Positions 23,187 through 36,010 are shown, counted from the first letter of the stretch. The stretch is 64,000 nt of DNA from Euborellia annulipes (GCA_023213315.1 JAKCPI010012775.1:1-64000), one strand, 5' to 3'. The notes: generated by a model from the sequence alone, not told the origin. Numbers and translations are program-made.

Positions 23187-23443
23187 CAGTAGCGTATCCA
23201 GGTGGGAGCGAAGGGGGGCGCGTTCAAGCTTTTGGCGCCCCTCGCGCTTCCCCTTTTTCCCAAAATCTCCGGCTTTTTTTTGAAATTTCATAATAAATTA
23301 ATTTTATATCAAAAATCCGGAGAAAAATTACAAAAAAAGCTCGAACAACATTCGAATACTAACAAAAAAGAAAAGGTTGAACGAAAAACGGAGCCCCAGT
23401 TGAGCTTCGCCCCCTCCGCCCTTAAAGGCTAATTACGCCGCTG
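23187..23443. mobile_element. hAT-like MITE, TSD ACTATAAA
   Basis: It starts CAGTAGCGTATCC and ends AATTACGCCGCTG, with exact 8-bp direct repeats ACTATAAA at 23179-23186 and 23444-23451. The open frame spanning it is the element read through. Confidence 0.85.
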
Positions 23444-24671
23444 ACTATAAAATGACCAAATATGCATAATGAAGGGAAAAAAATTTCAACTTGTATGTGG
23501 CATTAGAGTGAGCCGCTGATGAAGTGCTATTAAATGCCTTCGAAATATTCGGAGAAAACACTCTAAAAGTTTATTTTCTCATTGCCAAAAGCCTAGCCTG
23601 CACCTAATATCATTCATATTACTTGGCACGCCACATCCTTTTGTATATTTAAAAGCAACTACACAAAAATATTCAAAACATGCTTTTTTCTTAAAATAAA
23701 TGTAAAAATATGCATGAAAAATATAATAAGGTTGTTTTGGTTAAAAACATGTATTGTGCATGGGATTTCTTCAAAAAAAATCCAAAATATGCACACATGC
23801 TCGGGAACAATTGAATCGTTCATTTGAGAAAGGGCACATATCACATTTTTTTACACACAGTTTTTTTTTTTTTTTAATGAAATGGGTTCTGTTGGTGTAG
23901 GCACATTTGTTGTTAAAAGGGCGGGAACATCTCCACAATACATCGGAGGTTTGCAAAAAAAGCACTTTTTGTCTGAAAAAGCCTAATGTTACGAACATTC
24001 CATTACTAACATATAACATCTATGTTAAAATCAAATTCAAGAAACTTATTGTAACCTCATGCTTTTTATGTAAACACTTTGATAATTGTGACTAACTTCA
24101 TAGAAATGAACGAAAATAGCGGGAAAATTTGAATCTAACTTCACAGGAATGCCGACAGATGGCGCTGACGTCGCTGTATATAAAAAGGCAAGCAACGGAC
24201 ATGACAGTTAGTTCACTTGAGTCGGAGCAAGTGCACAGTACTTGATAACGGCTGCAGGATAAGCAGTCGAGACGTTATACAGTATTTATATATTTTTAAT
24301 AAATATTTAATACAAAAATGTGGTCTATGATTAAAAATTCCCCTAATAATAGGTATAGCCTGTATTGATTATCGTTATGCAGTAGTGGGCCGAGAAAAAT
24401 GGGATTTGTTTTTAAAAACTTTTCTAAAATAAACAACAAAGTACTATAATTTATCTTTCTACTAACCAATAAGTTATTTACCAATCGTAGAAAATTTAAA
24501 ATTACAAATTTTCATATTCAAGAATTTAAATCATGATTTTTTAAATAGATATTAAATTTTCTATGATTATTTTATTTAAAAAATACAAAATACAAAAAAA
24601 AAAAAAAATCCTCACCCACCTGCCTAGCCATTATTTATCCAGTGGTGAGCTTCGGTTTGTCATTTTTGCAG

Positions 24672-24719
24672 ATGATACTTATTTACGCTCGGACACGAAG
24701 CCACCCAAACTGGGCCGAG
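24672..24719 (+). CDS. SRCIN1: SRCIN1-like small exon, 16 codons, phase 1-1
   Basis: The acceptor is catttttgcag and the donor GTCAGC. It reads DDTYLRSDTKPPKLGR in the expected phase. At 48 nt it is a microexon, symmetric and so skippable. Its reading frame is fixed by the exons on either side. No domain is recognisable; the basic Pro-containing tail resembles an SH3 ligand (inference). Confidence 0.7.
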
Positions 24720-25655
24720 GTCAGCACTCACCACTTGCACTTAACCACCTACATCACATCATCAAATTCATCACATCACAGTCACATGCCATGCATATTC
24801 AAAATCTCTCACTTTACTTTATAATAATAATAATACTTTATTTCATGTTAACGTTAAGGAGTCTCTCTCTCTTTTTTTTAACTCTCTCTTCTCTCTTTTT
24901 TTTAATCAAATTAATTTCACTAGGCGCATGGCCGCCGCTTTTTTAGGGCTTCAAAAAAAAAAATTAATAATTTAACAGCCATTTTTCTTTATTCTTGTAA
25001 AAATAAAAAAATAATAATAAAAAAAAAAAACACTAAAAATTTTTTATTAAAGCATGATTTCAATCCAAAAAATGCTCGTTGTTTATGTAGCTTTGCATTA
25101 TTTATTTATTTATTTATTTATTTTTTTTTTCAATTACATTTAATGCACACGGGCAAGGGTATTTAATGAATTGCCAATGGAATTGTAGATTATGTACAAG
25201 AATGTTTTTTTTTTTTTATTCATTTATTGGTTGAAACAACCAGAGCTGAAGATGAACATCATAATACTTTGGGACATCGACTAGTTGAAATCAGAACCGA
25301 AACGTTAAATTTAATACTATCAACGGAGTAATACCATATATGAATAACGGAGACAAATACAAGAAAATAGATAATCCTTTAAAGACGTTACGGTTAATTT
25401 TATTACTAGCTTTTTAAAATTGTTTAATGGGCGTTACCCGCTAGTTAGTTACCCGCTAAGATTTTAAGCTTCCGGCGTTCCATTCTCAAAAAAGGTCACT
25501 CCAATACCAGGGTAAATCGAGAACCCAAATCCGAGAGGGATCGACAATATTGGCGAATTCAACAGACGGGAGAACCTCTAAATCTTCGCTAAAAGCTTTG
25601 TATAATATATACGAATACAAATTCCAAACCACATAATAGAGAAATATGTGAAGAG

Positions 25656-25839
25656 CATGGGCGTAACTAGAGAATTTGGCTGTGGGGGGGGCATGGGACC
25701 AGCTATCCTCGCTGGGGGGAGGCATGGCACCAGCTATCCTCCGCAGGACCTGGAAAGCCCCATATTTTCTCAATTTTTCTTGGGGCAGGGAGCTTTCTGG
25801 GAGGGGCCACGAACCTTCTGGGGGGGGGGCATGCCCATG
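25656..25839. mobile_element. hAT-like MITE, TSD GTGAAGAG
   Basis: It is 184 bp with ends CATGGGCGTAACTAG and GGCATGCCCATG and exact 8-bp direct repeats GTGAAGAG at 25648-25655 and 25840-25847. An internal ggcatgg(g/c)accagctatcct segment is present twice. Confidence 0.85.
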
Positions 25840-26045
25840 GTGAAGAGGCTAAAATATTTTCGTAAATATTGTAAAATAAATAAGCTTAAATAAATTAGAG
25901 TTGTGAGGGTCTAAAAAAAAGAAACCATTAATTTATCTTTTGCTAATTTTATTTTATTTTTTTATTATTTCGTCAGCCAGCGGCCATCGGGTTTCCTCAA
26001 TACATATTCCAGGGAGCCTTTATGGATCAACGTGTCACTTTTTCT

Positions 26046-26264
26046 CAGTGGCAGTCCCAGGATTTGGTCAAGGGGGGGGGGCAAATTTTTTCTTTTTTTT
26101 TTTTCATTTAAAAAATTGAAATACACTGTAAATAAATTTTATAACATTGAATAATAAAAAACATTCTGGGAAATTTATAATTTTTTGTTTAGTTTTAAAA
26201 TTTTAAATAAAACTTTTAAATTTTTGTCGGTCCAATGGCCCGGGCCCCCCTGGGTCCGCTAGTG
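26046..26264. mobile_element. hAT-like MITE, near-exact TSD
   Basis: The ends CAGTGGCAGTCCCAGG and CCTGGGTCCGCTAGTG are inverted. The flanks CTTTTTCT and TTTTTTCT differ at one of eight bases. A G-run lies near the left end. Confidence 0.65.
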
Positions 26265-27164
26265 TTTTTTCTTAAGAAATGTTTAATGAGGCCATAGACG
26301 TGCCATCAAATAATTTTGACTTAGTGATTTTTGGGAAATATTAACTAAAATGCAAACTGTTTTGATCGGTGGCGTGTCCAAAATATTGTGTCAGGTGCCA
26401 AAATGGCTCGGCGGAAAGAGATTCGACTCCAACGATGAAATCATCTCAATTTTGATGCCCTCGACAAATCTTATTTTTTGGAAGGGATAAAAAAATTGGA
26501 GAAACGTTGGACAAAGTGTATAAAGCCCAAAGGAGACTACGTTGAAAAATAAAATATTTTTTTATCCAAAAACCTGTGTTCCATTCAAAAAGTCACGGAC
26601 TTATTGATGCCCTCGTATCTCAAGAACGAAAAGAGCTAGGAGGTTTAAATTTGATATTTAAGCTAGGCACGTGACATGAGTCACTTTTGAACAAAACCGG
26701 CCAAAGAATACAAGAACTTTTTTCAAAATTCGCTCTCTTTTCTTATTCAATTGGCTTTTCATTTTATATCACAAAACGATTTCATTTATTTATTTATTTT
26801 TTTTCCTCTATACATATTTACATTTTCCAAATATATTTTAAAAACATCCTCTTGCATGTTTATTTCTACAAATATAAAATACAACAAATAAAACATGTTT
26901 ATAAAAAAACACGAATAATAAAAATTTATTTATTTTATTTTTTTTTTTTAAATACGTACCAATTTTTCTATTTTAAGGTTCAGGCTCAGAATAAAATCTC
27001 TCTCTCTGCAAATTTAATATTTTAAACTAATAAATAAATGTGAATATTTTAAATAATATTTTCAATAAAAAAAATTTTTAAATAAAATTTTTTTTTTTAA
27101 TGCACTTTTTTTGGTATTCTTTGCTTCCCTTTTGGCTTTGACCCCTTTCATAAATTCATTTTTT

Positions 27165-28385
27165 TGACGTGACAACGTCTTACAAATCATGTTAGAGGGG
27201 CATGCACGAAAAGTTTATCAGCTTGAATAACTCCTCTGTCTTAAGAGGTATAATTATGGGGAATATACGGTTAGAAAGAATGAGTTTTCAGCTAAAGATT
27301 TCACCATTTATTTTTTTCCTATCATTTAATTTTACCGCGCTGCGGTAAATTCTAATTTGTAAGTTTAAACCCCTGTAGATTCCGAACGGCTAATCAGATC
27401 AGACTAAATGAGATGTCATTTGGTGCAGAAAGAAAACCTCTAATAGATTAAATAAAAAAATCCCGAGTAATTAATTCCAAAATTAGTTTTTTCCTCGAAA
27501 ACCTCATTTTTAGGCAAAAAAATATCGAAAAATAGCCCTACTTGTGCAACGCATAGCTACTTGACCATAAAAGCTACATTAAATCTAAATATAGTTTTAG
27601 AAAGAGTGGTTCAATACCCCGGGGTGTTTTTTTCTTTTTTTGATATGACGTCATTTTACCGCATGAGAGCACTCAGCGGGATTTCGTTTTTCGAAAATTT
27701 AAACCTCTATAGATTCCGAACGGCTAATCCGATCTGACTAAATGAGATGTCATTTGGTGCAGAAAGATAACCTCTAATAGATTAAATAAAAAAATCCCGA
27801 GTAATTAATTCCAAAATTAGTTTTTTCTCGAAAACCTCATTTTTTAGGCAAAAAATATCGAAAAATAGCCCTACTTGTGCAACGCCTAGCGACTTGACCA
27901 TAAAAGCTACATAAAATCTAAATATAGTTTTAGAAAGAGTGGTTCAATACCCCGGGGTGTTTTTTTTCTTTTTTTGATATGACGTCATTTTACCGCATGA
28001 GAGCACTCAGCGGGATTTCGTTTTTCGAAAATTTAAACCCCTGTAGATTCCGAACGGCTAATCCGATCTGACTAAATGAGATGTTTAGTGCAGAAAGATA
28101 ACCTCTAATAGAATAAATAAAAAAATCCCGAGTAATTAACTCCAAAATTGGTTTTTTCTCGAAAACCTCATTTTTAAGCATAAGTCGCCCTTAATGGATT
28201 AAAAAAAAGCCACACCTGTCATATATTGTTTCAATGAAAATGTTTGAACATGTTTATTTATGAAAACAAACTACTAGTAAAAAAAAAAAAAAAACCAAAC
28301 AATACTTTCTCTTTTTATATTTCAATATAGGCAAGAGAAAAAAATTTTTTGAAGTCAAGCAAAAGACGTTGTCACGTTAAAGCCA
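27165..28385. mobile_element. TIR element enclosing a 334-bp tandem repeat
   Basis: The outer ends are inverted: gacgtgacaacgtctt (27167-27182) and aagacgttgtcacgtta (28362-28378). Inside, a unit beginning tttaaacc(c/t)ctgtagattcc recurs at 27364, 27698 and 28032, a constant spacing of 334 bp, giving about 2.4 copies ending near 28180. It is non-coding. Confidence 0.75.
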
Positions 28386-28656
28386 CCGGCTGTGTAGAAG
28401 ACACAGCCAACACCTAATTTTTTATTAAATAATTGTAAATACTCATTCTCTTTTTTCTGCACATTTTACTGTGTTTATATATTTTTTTTTCTTTTCTCTC
28501 TCTCTCCGCTAAAATTCAATTTATTTATTTATTTATTTTTTTTTTTTTGCATGTATGTTTTTATTTATTTTCCTTAAATTTATTTTTATTTTTTTCTGGA
28601 TGTCCGTGTCTCCAATGTTTCGTATGTGTGTTTTTTGCGTTTTATCGTGTCCACAG

Positions 28657-28746
28657 ATAAATCAGTGTCTTTCGAAAAATCTGTCTCGTTCTCTGATGAA
28701 CCACCAGATATGAATTCGCCGAAACAACATTCGCCACAACATGCAG
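28657..28746 (+). CDS. SRCIN1: SRCIN1-like exon, 30 codons, phase 1-1
   Basis: The acceptor is gtgtccacag and the donor GTGGGC. The 90-nt exon reads DKSVSFEKSVSFSDEPPDMN and then SPKQHSPQHA. The repeated K-S-V-S-F module (KSVSFE, KSVSFS) looks like paired basophilic kinase or 14-3-3-type sites (inference). It is symmetric and frame-neutral. The longer open frames in this interval are shadows. Confidence 0.8.
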
Positions 28747-30468
28747 GTGGGCCCCAAACATTGATCACTGACTGCTTAACCCTAAAGTCCATTGGAAAAA
28801 GTCCTCGAAAGTCTTTGGAAAATTTAATTTGTGCACTTGTTATTGTTTTATCTATTGGTTTTTGGTCAGAAGAGTAGTTTTTTTTTTTTTTTTACAAAAG
28901 AATTACTGTAAAGCAGGGCCGGAACTAATTTAAGATTTGTGATACACAATAGCATATAAATGTAAAATAACAAGAAATCAAGTTTAAACATGAATATTTT
29001 TTGTATTTATTTTATGTTTGTAGGGGGGGCATGGGTTAAACAAAATAATAAGAACACCGGACATATAGACAATATTTATTTATTAATAATGTGTTGAGCC
29101 ACCATTTGCTTGTAAAAATTTTTACAGGTTATTTTGGTGTCTTCTAGGATCTATCCAAAGCTTTTTGTTTCGCTAACTTGGGGGGGGGGAGAGGGGGGTT
29201 GTAAACCTCAACATTTTAGGACTTTTTTCAGTTTTTATTTTGTTTTCTATCTCATAAACTAAACATATTTCGCGCAGGCCGTATCTCGGTTAATATTGAG
29301 TTTACAAATTCGATTTATCAACCAAATCTTAGCAAATGTAATACTCTACAATTTTGTATTCTACTATGGTGCACAAAATATGTTTAATTTGCGATATAGA
29401 AGCGAAAAACTGAAAAAAAAGTCAAAAGTTTCTCGAAATGAAAAAAAAAAAAAATAGAAAATTTGTTTGGCGGTATCTCAGTTAATATTGGGTCTGGAAA
29501 TAGGTTTTATCAGCCAAATTTTAACAAATTTTTAAACTTTCTAATGAGTAAAAAATGTAAATTCCAGTGTTTTTCGATGTCTAAAATCAGAATTCCAGCA
29601 TTAGAAGAGAAACCCAAAAAAAAAATTTTTTTTTGTTGGCCTGTGTTATGTTTCGAAATTTGGAGTTCTTTCCCCATAACAGTAAATCTTTGTCTGAAAC
29701 GTCCCAAAGGCCAGTCATTTTTTCCAATGGACTAAAAATTAAAAAAAATTTCATCCCTCTCCCCTTTACTTAAAAAATTTAAATCTAGAAATGAAATTTG
29801 AGAAAAGTAGAGTATTTAGTTTATTATAACTTGTAGGGTATATATCTTCCAATTCCCTTTTGGTTATTATTTCCTTATTTTTTCCCCTTTTAGATTTGCC
29901 TTGCGTTGTCTGTCTTTATTTATTTATTTATTTATTTTTCTCTAAAGGTGATGATGGGATCATGTTTTCTTCCTTGAACTCGTCTTCTTTATTTATAAAT
30001 AACATTTTCTCATTCATTCCTTTTTACTTTTCTTTCTTTCTTTCTTTTTTGTTTCTAATACAAACACAATTTTTCCATGACACTTTCTGTTGTTGTTATT
30101 GTTGTTGTTGTTGTTGTTGTTGTACTAAAACTTGAAACAAACACCGCTACTACACAATGATGAATTGCTTTTCTGTTTTAAATTTATATCTATATCTCGT
30201 GTACCTATCGTGTTTGATGTATGTTTTATGAAATATTGCAATTTTTTTCTTTATTCAAGCTTTATTATTAAATTTTATATGTTTTTAATTGTGTTTGTGG
30301 TGGTGGTGGAGGGGAAAAGGGGAGGGAGGGAGAAGGCGTTGTTTAATACGAACATTCATTCTTACTTATATAAAAATAAAAATAATCTTTGTGTAGAAAC
30401 TTAGGCTTGTAATCAGGAAATTTCACTCTTATTATAAAATATACCACATTCCAATATTTTATTATTAA

Positions 30469-30835
30469 GGGGGAACGGAACCGAAGGTGTTACGCATGTT
30501 TTCCCCGATAAGATGGCGTAGTGTGTCATAAAAAGCATGCCCAAAAAATCAAGTAATTCAAAAATATGCCAAGAGATGTCAGAATGGTAGCTAATAATAT
30601 TTAATGCATTTGGTTGATTTTCATTGATCTTTTAACAATAAATACTTTATAAATGTTATTATATATTATGTATCTTTTATAAAAGCATAAAAATATATAA
30701 ATATAGGCCAGATATACGCTATTAGAGGATCAGCCTGCCATCTATTGCAAGAATGCTGAACTAATTTGACAGTTGATTTTTAAATAAATCATCTAAGCTT
30801 ATTTTAAAAATTTCTTAATTCATATGTGATTAATA
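30469..30835. mobile_element. piggyBac-like MITE copy 3, 3'-truncated
   Basis: The left boundary is TTAA at 30465-30468 followed by gggggaacgg. It matches the other copies up to about 30835 and then stops without the right end, replaced by unrelated sequence. Confidence 0.7.
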
Positions 30836-32766
30836 GGCGACACAAATCAAGCAGGTAGTAACTTAGACTTCAAATTTACATGTGAAAGAGGTGAAATTAA
30901 AGCAATTATAGGATCAAAATTCCATTTAATTATACAATTGGTAAATAAGGGTTAAGATCTTCTGCTGAGGAATGCATGCCACGGTTTCGATTCCCGGCTT
31001 TTTTCAATGGGGTTACATGGTATGAGGTTACTTGAATCAAAATTGGCGAGATGCTTGAAATTATTTTCGAGATCTGAGGCCATATAGACCCAGTCTCTAT
31101 TTATTTCAATTGAAAAATGAAATACATTTCTCGCCTGGAACGGGATGCGAACCATGGCTCTGAGCTAATACATCTCTACACCTATATTAGAGCTATTATT
31201 ATTATAACACTATTGACAGTCCTGATCAAGATCGAAACGTTAACATAGAGGTATAGAATGAAGATAAAAGAATATTTGCTTGTTAAGTGGTAAATTTGAT
31301 TGGGGGGGGGGGGTCTTTCCTATAATTCCTATTTTAACGACAATTTGTGAAGTGGTTTTTTAACAAGGAGCAGGCAGCTATTCTATTGTAAATGATGTAA
31401 TCTTGCCTTTGATAGGGACGGAGAGTATATTAAAAAAAAAAAAATTTAAAGAAAAACCACCTTAGGTTGTAATTCAGAACATACAGTACTTCAGGGCTGG
31501 ACTGGAAACACATTTAGCCCCGGGAAATATCGGTGACGTAGACAATATTAAATTTAAGGGAAAAAAAATTACAAAAAAAAGTACATTAGTAATTTAAATA
31601 ATTATTTGAGGCCCTGCCGGGATATTCCCGGTATCCCGGTGGGGCAGTGCAGCACTTTCTTTAAACGAACATTAATTTGTCGCTATTCTAATTGTTAGAC
31701 CCACTCACTGTTCGTATTAAAATGCCTTCTTTTAACTATGAAAATAAATAATTTCTATTTTTTATTAGCAGCATGGAGGTTTTAGTTAAGACAAAAGCCT
31801 GGCACTTTTTTTCAATGTTTAATATTTATAATATAATATGCAATATACGTTTTAATTTATTTTTTCACAATTCAGTTCTGAATTTCTTCGATATTCATTC
31901 TTTCATTCATTATATTGAACAAATTGATATAATTTTGCGTATTATTTGAATTTATTCCACTATTAAGTAGGGATGGCTCGGTACTCGATTTTGCTGTTTC
32001 AGGTACTCGTTCGTACCTGATACTTTTTTACCCGATACAAATTTTTTCCGCCCTGCTGAAATTTTTTTTTTTTTTTTGTTACTCGAGTACCTGATACTTT
32101 TCGCCCGTACCCGTTGTCACATAGCAACCGTTAATCAGTTATCGTTTCATAATATTCTTTTACGATATCATTTAATTTCCGGGTCGGACTTATTGGGATT
32201 ATATTCTACTAATGAATATTTTCTCGATCTATTATATATTCTTTGATTGCTAATTTTTCCCAGGTTCTATTTTTAAGATAATAAATTCATATCCTGCTTC
32301 CTTTTTTGAAACATATTTATTATCTCTTACTTTTTTTTTTGAATTGAACTGTTTGGGAAAGAAATTAGCAAATAATTAGTTAGCAATGAGAGAAGGAAAT
32401 TTATTTTTAGTTGATATTTGATCAAATTAATTGTTGAACAATCTAAGAATTGAAATACTGTCCATTTTATCGCTTAAGACAAAGTGAATTAATTAATGTA
32501 CCTTGGAACGTAAAGCGAGACCTCTAGCTCTACTCCAAAGAAGAGATAACTACTGCGAATCACCATAGAATAGAGACAAAACTTTTGCTTCTTGGGGGAG
32601 GAAGGGGGGTCATTCAAAACGTAATTCAATTTGACTATTATTGCAGATAAGGGGAGGAGGGAGTCTAAAACAGTCAACAAATTGCTTACGTAATTCTTGA
32701 ATATTACATTTGAGATATTAGTTTAATTTAAATTAACAAGATGGGTATTATTTATTGGTATGAACA

Positions 32767-32793
32767 TTTCGACACTTGATGTGACATCTTCAG
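32767..32793 (-). ncRNA. Hammerhead-like core, divergent class
   Basis: On the minus strand: CTGAAGA (complement of 32787-32793), stem II TGTCAC...GTGTC, GAAA, then TGTT. The core is present, but the cleavage-site side is GUU-like and stem I pairing is weak. Confidence 0.3.
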
Positions 32794-33156
32794 AATTGAT
32801 GATCTGAATACAAAGTGTTTAGTTTATACCAAGAAATAATATCAACTTGTGTTTTTAACTAGGTAGAGCTTTGTTTGAAAAGAGATAGAATTTTTTCAAA
32901 TAACGCTCATATAGACTGTAAATTAGGGTTGGGTGATAGTGTACCAATTTGTATCAGATACGAAAAAGTATCAGGAATATGAAACGGGTACGGGCGAAAA
33001 GTATCAGGTCTCGAGTATCAGGAAAAAAAAAATTATTTTACATAGATGGGAAAAAATTTTCTTAATAAATAAGAAATTATATATATAATATTTAAGATAT
33101 TATATATGTAGGCCGCGAAACGGAAATTTATATATTAATTAATTCATATAAATCAT

Positions 33157-33235
33157 GCCGTGCTGTGGTCTAGTGGCGAGGGCACTCCGAGTACAAATTG
33201 AAGAATCCGTGGTTCAACTCCCGGTGGCACACCCT
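33157..33235 (+). repeat. tRNA-derived SINE head
   Basis: The A-box-like tggtctagtggcgag and B-box-like gtggttcaactcccg are spaced as in tRNA, and the ends tgccgtg and ggtggca can partly pair as an acceptor stem. The anticodon arm is irregular, so I call it a SINE or tRNA pseudogene. Confidence 0.5.
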
Positions 33236-33317
33236 TACTTTTATGAATTAATAAATTTTGGAGTTTAGGCTTTCACACTTGTTATCATTAGGATCATTTT
33301 CAGAATTATTATCATAT

Positions 33318-33665
33318 CAGGGGCTTATATAAGGAGAGGAGGCCTAAGGGGGTCCGCCTCCCCCCCACCCCGAAATTTTCCAAATGCATATACATATATA
33401 GAAAATTTCAGTTCCGCAAAAGAAGAAATGTTCCGCGGAAGGCACTATTTTGTGTCTTTAAAAAAAAGGTAAAATATTTCCCCCTGATGGGAAAAATTTT
33501 GGTTCCGCAAAAGAGAGAATGTTACGCGAGCGGAACAATTTAAAATTTTGGTTCCGCAAAATCAAAATTTTCCGCAGGGCGGAAAACTGTTCCGCAAAAA
33601 AAAAATTTTTGCAGAAAAATTTTCGATTTCAGGCCCCCCGAAAAAAATTTCTATATACGCCCCTG
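33318..33665. mobile_element. hAT-like MITE, decayed TSD
   Basis: It starts CAGGGGCTTATATA and ends TATATACGCCCCTG, and resembles the element at 57166-57502, including internal ccgcaaaa/ttttgcgg motifs. The flanks TATCATAT and TAATAAAT match at five of eight positions. Confidence 0.65.
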
Positions 33666-34027
33666 TAATAAATAAATGATTTTAGTTTATACTGTATTAG
33701 AACGTTTCAGTCAATAACTCTGTACAATTCTGACAAATACCCCTTTATTCACCTAATTTTTTTTTGTAACAAGGGTTTCTTATTCTATTTAAAATAAAAT
33801 TCGAAAATAAGGATACTTCAATATAAAGGTAGAGTATTTTTTATTAATTGTATTTGAACACAATTGAAAAAAAAACAAAAACATGATCATCACCATCATC
33901 ATCTTCATTCATTCTTCCTTTCATTTTTTTTTATTAATTAATTTTATTAATTTCTGGAATGTTTGATATCTCTACCTACTTTTTTTGGCGCTAATCTTTT
34001 TGGCTCATGCAAATGTCCGTGACGCAG

Positions 34028-34090
34028 CCGACTCGAAGCCTGCCAAGCCGGCCATCAAATCGTCGACGCTGCCTCGAATGTCATCCCAAG
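34028..34090 (+). CDS. SRCIN1: SRCIN1-like small exon, 21 codons, phase 1-1
   Basis: The acceptor is ccgtgacgcag and the donor GTAACC. The 63-nt GC-rich exon reads ADSKPAKPAIKSSTLPRMSS plus Q. The basic, Pro/Ser-rich content fits a disordered linker. It is symmetric and frame-neutral. Confidence 0.75.
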
Positions 34091-34765
34091 GTAACCTCCC
34101 CCCCCCCTTAATCCATCACCCCCCCCCCCCCGCCCTTCTATTTACCATCTTCACTTGATCCTGCCCTCTTAAAGCTTCTTCTTCATTCATTCATCCTCTC
34201 TCTCTCTCTCTCGTTTCTGCACCATCAACGAACTCGATTGAACGATTGAAATGGTCCATTTAGGTTCTTTTCTATTCACCGCACACGACCGGATAGATTA
34301 CATTTTATTGGAAACTTTAAAAGGAAGAAGGTGTATTTAGTTGGAACTGTAATAAAACTTGAGTTTTTTTTCTTCCTTTTAGAACGATTTTAATAAAAAG
34401 CAAATATTCATTAGATATTTGAAAATTTCTCTTCTCTCGTTAATTATTTCTACTAAATAAACAGAACAAGAACTCAACTATGACGATCAAGTTGAGATCT
34501 CGTTTAACAAACTCTCAAACAAATTCAATTAATTTTATTCTTTTTTTTTGTCATAGCCTATCAAAAATCAGGATCGTTAATTACTTAGTCGACGAAATAA
34601 TGTACAAAAATAATCCCAGCTTTGTATATAATACACTGGCTTCTTTTTCTTACACAAAGTTTCAACGCTGTTATTATTACAAGATCATCACTTTTTTATT
34701 TTCTTTAAGATGAGAAAAACGCTTGTAGTTAGACACCTGAGGCCATGTATGCACCCTCCTTATTT

Positions 34766-35022
34766 GGACCCTGTTATGCATTAGTGTGTCAAGCGCCAAA
34801 AAAAAAAATTAAAAATTGAGTTAAGCACGGAATATTGTTTCAAATGCTATATAATTAATAGTATTTTTTATGAAATATGTCCTAAAAAAATTTATATTTA
34901 ATGTTACATGCAAAATTGACAAAAAAAAATTATATATAAACCAATGAAAACAAAAAACTTTAATGTTAATTTTCTCAAAACTCGGTAGGTGGCGCTTGAC
35001 TCACTATTGAGTAACAGGGTCC
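34766..35022. mobile_element. TIR element, non-coding
   Basis: The ends ggaccctgttatgcattag and a matching inverted sequence ending gagtaacagggtcc enclose AT-rich DNA; ggtgtcaagcgcc-type sequence is mirrored inside. The target duplication is unclear. Confidence 0.6.
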
Positions 35023-35476
35023 ATATATTGAAACAATAATAGCATTAAGGAATTGTATAATACCTGAACGTGAAAGAGAATATTTATTATAAGTCAATGA
35101 TTATGAATACACAAATTAAAATATACAAATGAGGGGGGGGGGGGAATTAAGATAATTTTAAGATAGACATTTGTAGATCAACAAAAAAACGAAAACTTTT
35201 ATAGATGGATTATCTGATAATAGAGTGCGTACCTTATAAAAAAAAAATTTTGTTCATTTTACTAGGAGGCAAATTACATAAACAAAAGCATACTAAATTT
35301 AGTAAGTCTTTGCTTTTAAATCGAATACGCTAAAGCCTTTTTAATGTAGATTTTTTTTTTTTCAATCGGATTAAAGAATTTCCTCTCGGTAAATGTGGAT
35401 AGCTGGGAATCCTAGAAAATTTTTTGTGACGATAAAGAGATTCCTTTTTCTCTCTCACCACTTCTATTTGTAAATA

Positions 35477-35503
35477 TTTCCCCTATACAGGGGCCATCTT
35501 CAG
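35477..35503 (-). ncRNA. Hammerhead-like core, left arm
   Basis: On the minus strand: CTGAAGA (complement of 35497-35503), TGGCCCCTGTATAGGG, GAAA, then TATTTAC. Stem II can only form CCC/GGG. It is the divergent partner of 36011-36048. Confidence 0.3.
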
Positions 35504-35544
35504 TGCATTTCTGTGAATTTAGGCATTAAATATATTATATTTAT

Positions 35545-35813
35545 CACGACTAACAGAACAAAACAATTTCATTCTTCCTTTGTCCCCATGACCTCCCGTG
35601 ATTGGAACAAGCTCCCTGCGTCTATCTTCCCCAAATCTTACAATCTTCAGACTTTCAAGTCTAACCTCAACAGGCATCTTCTCAGTTCCCGCAGTTGAGT
35701 TTCCCCTTTATGCTTCTCCTTTTGTTTTTATTTTCTTCCTGGCTGCATGTGACTATTGGTCATTATAGGTCTTCGGACCTTATGCACCCATTACAAAAAA
35801 AAAAAAAAAATAT
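35545..35813 (+). pseudogene. 5'-truncated LINE 3' end (reverse transcriptase tail)
   Basis: The translation FHSSFVPMTSRDWNKLPASI, then FPKS, then a stretch ending FKSNLNRHL, matches the C-terminal tail common to CR1/Jockey/L2-type non-LTR reverse transcriptases (R-D/T-WN-LP...FK..L..HL). After the stop come a short 3' UTR and a poly-A run (about 35797-35813). All catalytic RT domains are missing. It interrupts the left arm of a hammerhead inverted repeat whose intact right arm (about 35960-36020) preserves the pre-insertion sequence. Confidence 0.75.
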
Positions 35814-36010
35814 ATATTACAATTTAAATTATTGTATTTTTACTCATATGAATTTTTGAAAGAGATTGTCAAATTTATAAAATGCCCTCAATTTTTTTCT
35901 CAATTATTTTATAAATTTGACATCTCTCAAAAATTCATGTGAGTAAAAATACAATAATTTAAATTGTATTATAATATAATATATTTAATGCCTAAAATCA
36001 CAGAAATGCA

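Larger units (their letters stand above)
22014..24671 (+). other. Intron with nested transposons
   Basis: It contains an hAT-like element (22260-23104) with a piggyBac-like MITE inside it (22406-23031), a second hAT-like MITE (23187-23443), a hammerhead-like core at 23516-23545 and AT-rich sequence up to the next exon. Confidence 0.6.
24720..28656 (+). other. Intron with MITEs and a tandem repeat element
   Basis: It holds T/A-rich microsatellite sequence, a weak hammerhead-like core (25251-25306), hAT-like MITEs (25656-25839, 26046-26264), a mariner terminal fragment near 26577-26620 and the TIR element with a 334-bp tandem repeat (27165-28385). Confidence 0.6.
28747..34027 (+). other. 5.3-kb intron
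   Basis: It contains poly-T and TTG microsatellites (about 30090-30123), a truncated piggyBac-like MITE (30469-30835), tRNA/SINE-like fragments (30950-31170), a hammerhead-like core (32767-32793 minus), a SINE with a tRNA head (33157-33235) and a G-rich TIR element (33318-33665). Confidence 0.55.

Noticed and set aside
24563..24946. 127-codon plus-strand open frame
   Set aside because: Only 24672-24719 is supported as an exon (splice sites and phase). The rest is intron translated through.
27364..28180. CRISPR-like array
   Set aside because: Units are 334 bp contiguous tandem copies with no short repeat-spacer alternation, in a eukaryotic intron.
31210..31240. Hammerhead candidate (CTGATCAAGATCGAAACGTT)
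   Set aside because: The core has C at the invariant G8 position, and stem II would be only GATC.
33157..33235. Functional tRNA gene
   Set aside because: A- and B-box-like motifs are present but the anticodon arm is irregular. Similar heads are fused to repeated tails elsewhere, which indicates SINEs.
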